The notes below the pieces were generated by a model. It ran no database searches. It was not told where the DNA came from and was given only the letters and a program-made list of their open reading frames with translations. Made by a program: the position numbers and the translations under genes. Shown here piece by piece: positions 26,310 through 35,494 of a stretch of 60,075 nucleotides of DNA. The DNA lies in the NCBI GenBank assembly GCA_018268995.1, contig JAFDVL010000032.1:1-60075 (forward strand), in the 5' to 3' direction. This DNA is from Acidobacteriota bacterium (GTDB taxonomy: Bacteria > Acidobacteriota > Blastocatellia > RBC074). Within the stretch, counting starts at the first letter, position 1, and every line of letters begins with the position of its first letter.

Positions 26310-26657
26310 ATGAAAGTAAAAAGACGGATCGAAATTATTACGGTGCGGGAGCAGACATACCAACGTCATAACACAATGCAATTTTCTTCGACTCCGTCCG
26401 CTCCGCAATGGTGTGACGGATGTCAGACGCAGCGTCAGATGCTTGACTCGGAAATAGCGGCAATGATTTCCGGCATCACTTTGCGCACTTTGTTCCGATG
26501 GATCGAAAGCGGCCAAATCCATTTTGTCGAAACACTCGAAGGCAAAGTCTTGATTTGCCTTCAGTCCGTAACGGCGAAAGCCACTCAGCTTGAAAGCGAG
26601 GGAGTTTTTTCAAATGGAAGCAGTATTTCAAACGAAGCAACTTTTAGATCACGATAA
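26310..26657 (+). CDS. Small protein with CxxC and excisionase-like helix-turn-helix
   Basis: 115 residues from the ATG at 26310; a GTG 7 codons earlier is also possible. A basic start (MKVKRRIEIITV) is followed by a C-D-G-C pair and a helix-turn-helix region that reads like a MerR/excisionase head (MLDSEIAAMISGITLRTLFR, then WIESGQIHFVETLEGKVLIC). Probable DNA-binding protein or zinc-aided adaptor; no family name can be given. Its 3' end overlaps the next gene by 44 bp in another frame, indicating translational coupling. Confidence 0.6.
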   Translation: MKVKRRIEIITVREQTYQRHNTMQFSSTPSAPQWCDGCQTQRQMLDSEIAAMISGITLRTLFRWIESGQIHFVETLEGKVLICLQSVTAKATQLESEGVFSNGSSISNEATFRSR

Positions 26658-26940
26658 AATCAATATGGATAATTCTTTAAGTCATCGTATCGGCGCATTG
26701 CGCGAATTAACCCAGGTCTTGATGGAGGAGGTGACGGAACTGGAAACCGTCAAGTCCATTGACATCAGTCAGGGCATCAACATTTACGACGAAGTCCGGC
26801 AATATGAGACAGCCTTAATTCGTCGCGCCTTGCGATTGACCGGGGGCAACCAGAAAAAAGCCGCACGTCTGTTAGGGTTACTTCCCTCGACCCTGAACGA
26901 CAAAATCAAACGTTATCAAATCCAAGCTGTTGCCGCGTAA
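26614..26940 (+). CDS. Fis-type helix-turn-helix protein
   Basis: 108 residues from the ATG at 26614, which has GAGGGAG upstream; a TTG eight codons earlier and an ATG at 26665 are alternatives. The C-terminal 45 residues are a Fis/HTH_8 domain: YETALIRRALRLTGGNQKKA then ARLLGLLPSTLNDKIKRY, as at the end of NtrC-type regulators, but no AAA or receiver domain is present. It is therefore a free DNA-binding module. Followed 47 bp later by the winged-helix/TIR-like gene, and overlapping the preceding small HTH gene. Confidence 0.75.
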   Translation: MEAVFQTKQLLDHDKINMDNSLSHRIGALRELTQVLMEEVTELETVKSIDISQGINIYDEVRQYETALIRRALRLTGGNQKKAARLLGLLPSTLNDKIKRYQIQAVAA

Positions 26941-26987
26941 GGCAGCTCGCAACCAACTTTTCAGTAAGGCCCAGGAGGGCTGTAGAT

Positions 26988-28157
26988 ATGACGAGCATAC
27001 CGAATCAAAATTTAGCGGCTATCGGTATTGCACGAGCCAACCCCAGTCTCGTACATGGTTTCATAGAAGACAGAATCACACCGATTGCTGAACGGATGGC
27101 GGCCATGCGACAGGTTGAGAATCAAAAGGCGACCTTGCCTCTGCTGGCCACGGCCAACGATTTACGCGAATTGATTCGCTACCTGAAAAAATATACCGAT
27201 GGCGTGACGATTGTCGAGGCCCTTGGCGAGGTCAAAAAGCGGATTTTAGATCCGCGCAAAATTTCTGCCTATGAAGCTTGGGGCATTATCAATCGTGATG
27301 GGGATTGGCTCAGTCTCAGCCCTCTTGGTTGGGAGCTTTCGCGCAAGTTGGGATTGGAAGCCGAACTCTTTCGCGCCATTCTCGACCGCGTGGAGCAATA
27401 TCGCGCCGTCCTGGAATATTCGCACGCGCAACAACTCAAGCTCATTACCCAAGAGGACATCGCAAAATTCTGGCGCAAGCAATACAACGACTCTCTTGAC
27501 TTGCACCATGCCAAAACAGTCGAAGGGAATGTCGTTTGTTTTTTGCACCTTTGCCAGGCGGCGGAATTGGGTTCCCTGACCGTGGGCAAACGTGGACAAC
27601 CGGCACGCTTGCGAGTGGATAGCGAAGAATTGGAAATTTTTATTCGTTCGCAATGGGATACGCCCACACCAGACACCGCAACCGATGCTGAGTCCCGGCC
27701 TGTTCGCTTGCTTCAACCGGTCTTTCCCACGAACCCCGCGCCAACCATGCAGGTATTTCTTTCGTTGCGGCCAACAAATAAAAATGCGACTCAACTCCAA
27801 ACTTTGCTTGAACTCCTTGGGGTTGAAAGTGAGTTGCTCGAACGCGGAACGATTCCTTCGTTGCCCATGTCTGAATCGGCATTTGAAGTCATGCGTCGTT
27901 GTGAAGCGGGGTTGTTTGTTGTCACACAGGAAGATTGCCTGCGTGATGAAACCGGGAATTCCATCTTACAACCCGAAGTGCAGGCCGAAATTCGGGCCGC
28001 GTATCTTTTCTACAATCGCCGTGTGCTTTTGTTGTGGGATGAACGCATCCCCGTCCCCACCGATTGGCAGAATTTTCACCGATGTGATTTTGACGGAGGG
28101 GATTTGACTTGGGAGACCGGGCTGCAATTGACGAAAGCCCTATTGAGTTTGAAGTGA
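26988..28157 (+). CDS. Winged-helix protein with C-terminal TIR-like domain
   Basis: 389 residues, with AGGAGG before the ATG. Residues about 60-235 look like two winged-helix units (NDLRELIRYLKKY..., DWLSLSPLGWELSRKLGL, LTVGKRGQPARL). From Met254 the protein has the order of the CAP12/PF10137 TIR-like fold: MQVFLSLRP, a helix, LLERGTIPSL, CEAGLFVVTQED, then PEVQAEIRAAYLFYNRRVLL with Glu334 in the place of the conserved glutamate. It lacks the usual RDNV box. Cytoplasmic. Lying after two HTH genes, it may form a small self-regulated effector unit, possibly NAD-directed; that is inference. CAP12-like assignment is by pattern. Confidence 0.65.
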   Translation: MTSIPNQNLAAIGIARANPSLVHGFIEDRITPIAERMAAMRQVENQKATLPLLATANDLRELIRYLKKYTDGVTIVEALGEVKKRILDPRKISAYEAWGIINRDGDWLSLSPLGWELSRKLGLEAELFRAILDRVEQYRAVLEYSHAQQLKLITQEDIAKFWRKQYNDSLDLHHAKTVEGNVVCFLHLCQAAELGSLTVGKRGQPARLRVDSEELEIFIRSQWDTPTPDTATDAESRPVRLLQPVFPTNPAPTMQVFLSLRPTNKNATQLQTLLELLGVESELLERGTIPSLPMSESAFEVMRRCEAGLFVVTQEDCLRDETGNSILQPEVQAEIRAAYLFYNRRVLLLWDERIPVPTDWQNFHRCDFDGGDLTWETGLQLTKALLSLK

Positions 28158-28411
28158 ATTGTGCTGAAATCGTGGTGTGATTGCTAAATCACCGACTTCA
28201 ACTGGCGACGCCCGCGAGTTACTAAATCGCGTTACAAAATTACAGAGCACCAGATTCCTTTCCTTCCAGTGCTATCGCATCCTTGCGCAAAAATCCTTTT
28301 GCGCTCGCGGCAACATTCTGTTAGCGCGCAGCCTCTGCTAAAATGCGACCTCCTGTGAACAATCGTCTTGGATTTCAGGCTTACGACTAACCCGCATTTG
28401 AGGAGGTTTCT

Positions 28412-30826
28412 ATGCGTCGCTCAATCATTTTCTTAACAAGTTGCTTGTTGCTTAGCAGCTTTGTTGCCTTTGCACAACAAGGCTATCAAAAACCACCGAA
28501 AGACGTGCTGGATGTGCTAAATGCACCTGTCACGCCGAACGTTTCGCTCAGCCCTACGCGCGAACGAATGTTGCTGATGGAAGGGGAACGCTATCCGTCC
28601 ATCGCCGATCTCTCCGAACCGATGTTGCGTCTGGCGGGCTTACGCATCAGCCCGAATACCAATGGCCCACATTCGACGCCGCGTGTCACGGCGGTAACGA
28701 TTCGCACGCTTGCAGATGGCAAAGAACTCAAGCTCGCATTGCCCGCTGGCGCACGCATCGGTAATGTCAGTTGGTCGCCCGATGGCAAAATGTTAGCCCT
28801 GACGAATACCACCAGCAGCGGCATAGACCTGTGGGTCTGCGATGCCACGACCGGCAAGCTGACACAAGTCAAAGGCTTGCAAATTAATGCCGTAATGTTT
28901 GGTGCCATAGACTGGATGCCGGATGGCAAAACGCTCTTGTGCAAAACGGTTGTCGCCAATCGTGGCGCGGCTCCGGTCGCTTCCCGCGTGCCAACCGGGC
29001 CAACGATTCAGGAAAGCTACGGCAAAGATTCGCCCGTGCGTACCTATCAGGATTTATTGAAAAACGCGCACGACGAAGCGTTGTTTGATTACTACGCGAC
29101 GGCCCAATTGGCGTTGGTGAATGCCAGCAATGGCAAAGCGACGATGGTTGGCAAACCTGCGATTTACTCCGGCGTCAATGCGGCACCCGATGGACAGCAC
29201 ATCCTGGTTTCGCGCCTGCAAAAACCATATTCGTATTTGCATCCTTACAATGACTTCCCCGAAGAAGTTGAGGTCATGGATCGCACTGGCAAACTGATTT
29301 ACAAGGTCGCCAGCCATCCGTTGCAGGATCAGGTGCCGATTGATGGTGTCCAGACTGGCCCACGCAATCCCCGCTGGCATCCAGCACAACCAGCCACATT
29401 AGTTTGGGCCGAGGCCTTGGACGGTGGCGATCCGCGCAAAACTGTGTCGCACCGTGACAAAGTGGTGATGATCAAAGCCCCGTTCAGCGGGCAGCCCGTG
29501 GAAATTGCCAAGACCGAACATCGCTTTTCAGGACTGAGCTTCGGAGAAAAAACTGGCGTGGCAATGCTGACTGAATTTGATCGCAAGCGTCGCTGGATAC
29601 GCACGCATTTGATGAATTTTGATAACCCGTCACAGCCGACGAAAGTCGTGTTTGATCGTTCGATGCAGGATCGCTACAACGATCCCGGCTCGCCTGTGAT
29701 GAAGACATTGCCGAACGGGCGCAGCGTGATGATGATGAACGGCGACGACATTTTTCTGAACGGCAGCGGCGCATCACCCAACGGAGATCGGCCTTTCCTG
29801 CGTCGCTTCAATCTGATGACGGGCAAAGCAGAACAACTCTTCCGCTGTGATGACAACAGCTATGAATCGGTCGTCGCGTTGCTCAGCAATGATGGATCGA
29901 AATTCATCACACGTTATGAAACCAAATCCGAACCTCCGAATTACTTTTTGCGTTCGGGCAGCAACAAACAGGCGCTGACCAGTTTCAAAGACCCTGCGCC
30001 GCAACTGCGCAAGATCACGAAACAGCTTGTGAAATACAAACGCGATGACGGTGTGGAGTGTTCGTTCACGCTCTATTTACCGCCCGATTACAAAGCAGGC
30101 ACACCGCTGCCGACAGTCGTTTGGGCGTATCCGCTGGAGTTCAATGATGCGAGCATCGCGGGACAGGTTTCCGGCTCCGACAATCGCTTTACATTAATCA
30201 GCGGAATGTCGCATCTGTTCTTTGCGCTCCAAGGCTATGCGGTGCTGGACGGCGCGACGATGCCGGTCGTTGGCAAAGACCCGGAAACGGTCAACAACAC
30301 CTATCTGGAACAAGTCGTGATGAGCGCGAAAGCCGCGATTGACAAGGCGGTCGAGATGGGCGTGACAGATCGCAACCGCGTCGGCGTCGGCGGGCACAGC
30401 TACGGCGCATTTATGACGGCGAATCTGTTGGCACATTGTGATCTGTTTCGCGCCGGAATCGCACGCAGTGGCGCTTACAATCGCACGCTGACACCGTTCG
30501 GCTTCCAAAGCGAACCGCGCACCTACTGGCAAGCGCAGGAGATGTATCTGAAGGTTTCGCCGTTTATGTTTGCGCATAAATTGAAAGAACCCATTCTGCT
30601 GATTCACGGCGAAGCGGACAACAACACTGGCACGTTCCCGATTCAAAGCGAGCGGATGTATCAAGCGCTCAAAGGCAATGCAGGCAATGTGCGTTATGTC
30701 ACGCTGCCGCATGAATCACACGGCTATGCGGCCCGCGAAAGCATTGAACATACGTTGTGGGAAATGATCACGTGGTTTGATAAATACGTGAAGACCGCAC
30801 CGGGAACGACGGCGTCGAATCGGTGA
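28412..30826 (+). CDS. S9 family serine peptidase, glutamyl-endopeptidase (S9D) type
   Basis: 804 residues with signal peptide (MRRSIIFLTSCLLLSSFVAFAQ) and GGAGG before the ATG. The N-terminal part is a propeller (SWSPDGKMLALT and following blades). The C-terminal alpha/beta-hydrolase carries Ser663 in GGHSYGAFM, Asp736 in HGEADNN and His770 in PHESHGY. Long stretches match what I know of plant chloroplast glutamyl endopeptidase, for example GIARSGAYNRTLTPFGFQ. Exported peptidase that cuts short peptides after acidic residues (family knowledge; specificity inferred). With the neighbouring M24 and M14 peptidases it suggests protein-degrading nutrition. Confidence 0.93.
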   Translation: MRRSIIFLTSCLLLSSFVAFAQQGYQKPPKDVLDVLNAPVTPNVSLSPTRERMLLMEGERYPSIADLSEPMLRLAGLRISPNTNGPHSTPRVTAVTIRTLADGKELKLALPAGARIGNVSWSPDGKMLALTNTTSSGIDLWVCDATTGKLTQVKGLQINAVMFGAIDWMPDGKTLLCKTVVANRGAAPVASRVPTGPTIQESYGKDSPVRTYQDLLKNAHDEALFDYYATAQLALVNASNGKATMVGKPAIYSGVNAAPDGQHILVSRLQKPYSYLHPYNDFPEEVEVMDRTGKLIYKVASHPLQDQVPIDGVQTGPRNPRWHPAQPATLVWAEALDGGDPRKTVSHRDKVVMIKAPFSGQPVEIAKTEHRFSGLSFGEKTGVAMLTEFDRKRRWIRTHLMNFDNPSQPTKVVFDRSMQDRYNDPGSPVMKTLPNGRSVMMMNGDDIFLNGSGASPNGDRPFLRRFNLMTGKAEQLFRCDDNSYESVVALLSNDGSKFITRYETKSEPPNYFLRSGSNKQALTSFKDPAPQLRKITKQLVKYKRDDGVECSFTLYLPPDYKAGTPLPTVVWAYPLEFNDASIAGQVSGSDNRFTLISGMSHLFFALQGYAVLDGATMPVVGKDPETVNNTYLEQVVMSAKAAIDKAVEMGVTDRNRVGVGGHSYGAFMTANLLAHCDLFRAGIARSGAYNRTLTPFGFQSEPRTYWQAQEMYLKVSPFMFAHKLKEPILLIHGEADNNTGTFPIQSERMYQALKGNAGNVRYVTLPHESHGYAARESIEHTLWEMITWFDKYVKTAPGTTASNR

Positions 30827-30848
30827 AACTTCGAGGTGGGTTTTTAAC

Positions 30849-30916
30849 GCAAAGGGACAAAGGGGCAAAGAAGCAAAGAAAATCCATAGACGGCCTTTGC
30901 TCCTTTGTCCCTTTGC
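30849..30916. terminator. Repeat hairpin between convergent peptidase genes
   Basis: Arms 30849-30870 and 30895-30916 (GCAAAGGGACAAAGGGGCAA and its mirror) pair at 21 of 22 positions. They fill the gap between the S9 gene and the convergent M24 gene. The AAAGGGACAAAGG composition marks a dispersed low-complexity repeat; as placed it could end transcription from both sides. Confidence 0.55.
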
Positions 30917-30926
30917 TATAATCCGC

Positions 30927-32129
30927 TCAGGCGAGAATTGGAATGATGTGGGTTTGAATCGGCTGGCCTGCAATCAACACTTCGTTCTCGCTTACAAACA
31001 CGTCAATCTCTGAACGCAAGCCGAATTGCCCTTTCAGATAAATTCCCGGCTCAATTGAGAAGCAGGTATTCGGCACAACGAAGCGCGTGTCGGGCGTTTC
31101 CAGATTATCAATATTCGCCCCGTTGCCGTGGACTTCTTCGCCGATGGAATGGCCGGTGCGATTGGTGAATTGATCTTCGTAGCCTGCCTGAATAATCACC
31201 GCGCGCGACACGTCATCTACTTCAGCTCCACGAAACGATTCGCCCGCGCTTACCTTTTGCCGGATGAAATCCACTGCTGCATCACGCGCTGCGGCGACGA
31301 TGTCGAAAATGCGCGTGTGTGCTTCGGGCACGGTTTCACCGACGAATCCCGTCCAGCTTAAATCGGCATACACAGAATGCGTTTGATTTAGCTTCGCCCA
31401 GACATCGAGCAGCACGAAATCTCCTTGCTGAATCGGCGAAAACCGCTGACTGTTGGGACTGTAATGCGCATTGGCGCTGTTGGCATTGACCGCAACAATG
31501 GGCGGCGCATCACAGATCATTCCGGCATCCGCAAACCGTTGCATCATAAATTGCTGAATCGAATATTCCGTCACTTCTTCACTCGCACGAATGCTGCGCG
31601 CAATTTCGGCAAAGGCTTCGTGAATGATGCGATGGACGTTTTCGGCGGCGGTGAGGTGCGTTGCCTTTTGTTCGGGCGACCAGACGGCCTCAAAATGCTG
31701 GACTAAATCAGCACTGGTTACCACTTCAACATCAAAACTGCGCACAAGTTCAATCGTTCCTGCATCCACTCGCGAGATGTACGGAATCGCATTTAGCGGC
31801 GAATATTGCATGGCAATGCGGCGAGCCTTACCGAGCGCCGTTCGCAAAAAATCGTGCTGCACTTGCCACTTTAGGTAAATCTGTTTCGTGCCGGGCAGGG
31901 CATCCAGTTTGTCGTCTTCGATGCGATGCACAATTTTGGTTGGTTCGCCATTGGCGGGCACAAAATAAAACCATCGTCGCGTCGTATGCGTGTGTGGATC
32001 AAGTTTCAGAATCCGATAGGCCAGTGGGTCACTGTGACGAAAATCATAAAATAACCAGCCGTCTAATTTGGCAAGTTGGAGTGCCTCTTGAATGGCGGCG
32101 ATCCGTTGTTGTTGTAAATTCATTTCCAT
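30927..32129 (-). CDS. M24 family Xaa-Pro peptidase
   Basis: 400 residues, no signal peptide, so cytoplasmic. Hydrolyses peptides at a proline in position two (family M24B). The pita-bread metal site is visible: Asp in FVLLDVWAK, Asp in VYADLSWTG, His in NRTGHSIGEE, Glu in FSIEPGIYL and Glu in LRSEIDVFV. The N-terminal creatinase-like domain (about 10-165) is present. ATG at 32129 and ATG at 32123 are both possible starts; neither has a strong ribosome site. It follows the M14 gene on the same strand across a palindromic element. Confidence 0.93.
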   Translation of the reverse strand: MEMNLQQQRIAAIQEALQLAKLDGWLFYDFRHSDPLAYRILKLDPHTHTTRRWFYFVPANGEPTKIVHRIEDDKLDALPGTKQIYLKWQVQHDFLRTALGKARRIAMQYSPLNAIPYISRVDAGTIELVRSFDVEVVTSADLVQHFEAVWSPEQKATHLTAAENVHRIIHEAFAEIARSIRASEEVTEYSIQQFMMQRFADAGMICDAPPIVAVNANSANAHYSPNSQRFSPIQQGDFVLLDVWAKLNQTHSVYADLSWTGFVGETVPEAHTRIFDIVAAARDAAVDFIRQKVSAGESFRGAEVDDVSRAVIIQAGYEDQFTNRTGHSIGEEVHGNGANIDNLETPDTRFVVPNTCFSIEPGIYLKGQFGLRSEIDVFVSENEVLIAGQPIQTHIIPILA

Positions 32130-32162
32130 ATAAAAAACTCAAAATCAGCCAATCTCCGCAGT

Positions 32163-32340
32163 ACGCGAAGCGCCTGGGAGCGCAGGTATCCTTGCCTGCT
32201 TGAGAGCGCGTGTTTACGCGCGCGAACATCTATCGGAGCGAATCCGTTTCGGGGAAACAAATCTTTCGTGATGAAGTTTGCTCTGCTCATCGCTCCGCAA
32301 ACAGCAGGCAAGGATACCTGCGCTCCCAGGCGCTTCGCGT
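32163..32340. repeat. Palindromic element with perfect 38-bp inverted repeats
   Basis: Left arm 32163-32200 and right arm 32303-32340 are exact reverse complements over 38 bp, beginning ACGCGAAGCGCCTGGGAGCG. The 102-bp middle has further short inverted pieces. It occupies almost the whole gap between the M14 and M24 genes. Its outer arm shares GCGAAGCGCCTGGGAGCGCA with the element inside the CHAT gene at 50882-51011, so this is a dispersed family. Confidence 0.8.
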
Positions 32341-32362
32341 TGTCAATCGCTTCGTTGCTCTT

Positions 32363-35300
32363 TTATTTTTCCGCTAATTTTCGGCCTGCATCCAACTGAT
32401 CAAAATTCAAAATCGCGTTGAAGACCAGAAAATAGCTGCCCTGCGTTTCGGCGCGCCAGAAGGGGTTGTTTGAGAAAAGCACAACGTGGCCTTTGTCTAC
32501 CGGAACATCAATCACGGCGGCGTGTTGCGCGAGTTCATTGCCCGCTTCCAGTAGGCCTGTCACCAGCAATTCGCGCGCATCGGCATACCGCAGCACAACG
32601 CGCGGGCGGGCCGTCGGCGGAATTACGTAAATCGCATTGCGCATTTGTTCGGCGGTTAGCGGTGCAGCTTCCCAAACTTCGGACTTCGGCTCTTCCGGTA
32701 CTTCGACGGGAACGCGATTTTGCGGCGTATCCGGGTCATCTGGCCCGCCACGCCCGGTCAACCGATCTGCGCCTTCGGGATTGACCCGACGACCACCACG
32801 ACCACCGACCGTGTTGCTGAGATTGAAAATCGGGCCGCTGGCGTACCAGACTGCCAGATTGTCACTGAAGCCGTAGGCAATCGGGCTGGCGGCATCAACC
32901 AATTTAGCGCGCACGCCTGTGCCGGGGGCGCGTAACCGTGTTGCCGCAGCGGTCGTGACGCCCGCCGTGAATCCGAAGTTGACCGCAAAATTTGCCGTGT
33001 CGTTCGCCGTGATCAGCAACCCGCCGCGCCGGACGAAGTTCTGTAAATTCTCGACGCCTGACCAGCCCAGGCCGGGGCGCATGTCTTCGGTTTCATCTGT
33101 GCCGCCAAGGTTCGGCGTCAGGTCAGTTTTTTTCCACGGCAGGGGATTCCCGAACATCGGCATACCACTGACGATTTGTTGTGGATTGGCTCGACCGACA
33201 GGCGCGAAGATCAGGACATCGTATTTTGCATTGAGGTTCGCGTCTTTGGCGACGTCCTGGGTGCTGATGTAATCGAAGGGAACTTTGTATTTGTCGAATT
33301 CGATGCGCCACCAGCCTTCATCCTGCGTGCTGAGCCAGGTGTGCATGATCGCAATGCGAGGCGCTTTGACCGGATGCGTTTTGACTTCGGGCGCGGTGCT
33401 GACGGCCATCACTTTCAACCCTAAATCTACAGCGGTGCGTTGCAAGTCCGCTTCGTTGACACCGCGAATGATGAATGACCCGCGCCGAAACTTCAGCCCT
33501 GTAATCTCGAATGCTTCTTCGGCAGCTTCAAACTGCGCATCCTTGAAACGATAGCGCAACGTCACCAGCGAGTTGTCGGCGTTATGATTGATGACATAGA
33601 TATTCCCTTTACCGATCATTCCGCCGGGAGCTTTGACCTCGCCATTGACCAGTTCCATCGGTGCGTCCAATGCTTTGACATCGGTGATACGCACGACCTG
33701 CACATTGCCCAGTTCGCCAAACGTCCAGGCAGTGTCATCGTAGATGTTGCGTTGCGGGTCGTTTGGCGACCAATACTGATAATCCAGCATCATGTCGGCA
33801 ATGCGGCTGTAGGGCTGATCCATTCGCACCAGATACGATCCGGCGGGGAATGTGCGTGTCGTTGGTTCTGGCGGCGCTTCCTGTTTTTGTGGGCTGCCAC
33901 CATCGCCATTGCTGCCCGCGCTCGCGGCAACAGGATTGCCATTGGCCGGACGTGCAGGCTTCCTTTTTGCGGGCAAGGTAACGGTAAATTCGGCTGTTGC
34001 GCGATGCACTTCGCAGCCCTGCATTTGCAGCAGCCGCAGCAACTCTGCCTGTCCGCCTGCGCGCGGATCATTTTTCGGGAAGATGTATGCCGACGGCCCG
34101 GAAGTCTTTGGTTTCAGAATCGAATTCTTGCTCTTGAGATAAAAATTGCGCAGGAAATATTGCCGATTGGCGGCAAACTGTGCGAGCGAAATGAGCAAGC
34201 CGGTTTGCTGATAATTGTTGTTGTTGCGCTGTGACCATTTGGCCTTGGGCAAGGGCGGATTCTGCTTGTACCACGTGCGCGAATATTCCTGTGGTGACAG
34301 CGTGCGTTCGACTGTATCGGCTCCCGCATTGCCAAACGTTTCGTACAAGCGGCTGATGCCATTGTGCGAGGCTGCAACGAACATCAAATAGCTTGGTGAC
34401 CACGTATCGAAGGTGCCGTAGGTAAAAACGCCGGGCATTCCCATCTTGGTCATTTCGCCGACGTTGTTCCATCCGAACATATGCCATTCGTTCGTCAGAA
34501 TCGGATCAAGCCAGGCGTTGTAAGGTTCTGCGCCGACAGTGTTGTCATACAGGTAAGCGACGGATTCATGCAGATCGTGCAGTACCTGCGGCTTCCATTG
34601 CAGGTACGTCTTGACGATGTTTTGGGTCAGCTTCAGGGACATCGCCATCGCATCACGGTTGTTGTCATGGGCGACGTAATGACCCCAATAAATCAGGTTC
34701 GGCCAGTTTTTGCCCGGATTAGCAAGATGCCAGTTGTAGATGTCTACCTGGCGGTCGCGCCCGTCCACTTCGACGACAGGCGTAATGAGCGTAATGACAT
34801 TGTCGCGGATGGATTTGATATAGGCGCTGTCATCCACGGCCAGCCGATACGCCATTTCCATGACTGCCGTGGGAGAGCCGGTTTCAGGGGAATGAATCGT
34901 GGCGGTGATGTAATAAATCGGCACGGTGTCGGGAATGATTTTTTCTGCCTCGTCGTCATTCAAATTGATCGTGCGTGGGTCTGCCAGCTTGGCCAATCGC
35001 GCGCGATTTTCCTCCAGCCTGGCGATATTGGTTTCCGACGAAACTGCTACAGCAATCATCTCCCGGCCTTCTTCAGTTTTGCCGATGCTGAAAACCCTCA
35101 CGCGCGGGCTGGCCTTCTCCAGCATTCGCATGTACTGATACACCTCGTGCGAGTAAGGCAACTTTCCGGGTGCGCCAGCGACGTCGCCAAGCACGGCTTT
35201 CGGTGTGGGGACTTTGCTGGAAGCGGGCAGGTAATCGGTCAGCGGCGAATTGAAAAATGTCTCAGTGGTATATTCACGAATTTTTTGCGTGTACGCCTCG

Positions 35301-35428
35301 TCAATCGGTTGATTGGCGTCACGGCCAGGTTTGATCGTCACGGCGGTTTGGGCTGAAACCGCAATCGTCAAAAAGATTGAAGACACGAGCCAGGCAAAGA
35401 AAAGACGGGTGCAGGAGATGCTCTTCAT
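32363..35428 (-). CDS. M14 family zinc carboxypeptidase-like protein
   Basis: 1021 residues from the ATG at 35428, chosen because MKSISCTRLFFAWLVSSIFL begins a signal peptide and GAGGAAC is upstream; the open frame extends 22 codons further without support. An M14 domain lies at about 65-380: ligand pair H179-S-P-E182, a downstream histidine in LHDLHES, and a Glu in GISRLYETFGN at the usual place of the catalytic base. The rest is a long C-terminal region with a glutamine-amidotransferase-like/Rossmann pattern (IAIMHTWLST...DEGWWRIEFDKY) and an Ala/Gly-rich linker. Large M14 proteins of this shape are frequent in Acidobacteriota. Exported peptidase; substrate unknown. Confidence 0.85.
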   Translation of the reverse strand: MKSISCTRLFFAWLVSSIFLTIAVSAQTAVTIKPGRDANQPIDEAYTQKIREYTTETFFNSPLTDYLPASSKVPTPKAVLGDVAGAPGKLPYSHEVYQYMRMLEKASPRVRVFSIGKTEEGREMIAVAVSSETNIARLEENRARLAKLADPRTINLNDDEAEKIIPDTVPIYYITATIHSPETGSPTAVMEMAYRLAVDDSAYIKSIRDNVITLITPVVEVDGRDRQVDIYNWHLANPGKNWPNLIYWGHYVAHDNNRDAMAMSLKLTQNIVKTYLQWKPQVLHDLHESVAYLYDNTVGAEPYNAWLDPILTNEWHMFGWNNVGEMTKMGMPGVFTYGTFDTWSPSYLMFVAASHNGISRLYETFGNAGADTVERTLSPQEYSRTWYKQNPPLPKAKWSQRNNNNYQQTGLLISLAQFAANRQYFLRNFYLKSKNSILKPKTSGPSAYIFPKNDPRAGGQAELLRLLQMQGCEVHRATAEFTVTLPAKRKPARPANGNPVAASAGSNGDGGSPQKQEAPPEPTTRTFPAGSYLVRMDQPYSRIADMMLDYQYWSPNDPQRNIYDDTAWTFGELGNVQVVRITDVKALDAPMELVNGEVKAPGGMIGKGNIYVINHNADNSLVTLRYRFKDAQFEAAEEAFEITGLKFRRGSFIIRGVNEADLQRTAVDLGLKVMAVSTAPEVKTHPVKAPRIAIMHTWLSTQDEGWWRIEFDKYKVPFDYISTQDVAKDANLNAKYDVLIFAPVGRANPQQIVSGMPMFGNPLPWKKTDLTPNLGGTDETEDMRPGLGWSGVENLQNFVRRGGLLITANDTANFAVNFGFTAGVTTAAATRLRAPGTGVRAKLVDAASPIAYGFSDNLAVWYASGPIFNLSNTVGGRGGRRVNPEGADRLTGRGGPDDPDTPQNRVPVEVPEEPKSEVWEAAPLTAEQMRNAIYVIPPTARPRVVLRYADARELLVTGLLEAGNELAQHAAVIDVPVDKGHVVLFSNNPFWRAETQGSYFLVFNAILNFDQLDAGRKLAEK

Positions 35429-35494
35429 AAAGTTCCTCTTCGGTTTGTCATTCATCAGGTAGGGAATCGCTAAATTGCGGGCGCAGTGTAGCAT

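Noticed and set aside
26136..26522. 128-codon minus-strand frame opposite the small HTH gene
   Set aside because: Antisense to the better supported gene at 26310 and lacks any domain or start signal.
33584..35356. Long plus-strand frames (216 and 291 codons) opposite the M14 gene
   Set aside because: Antisense frames with no start signals; the M14 zinc motifs on the minus strand explain the region.
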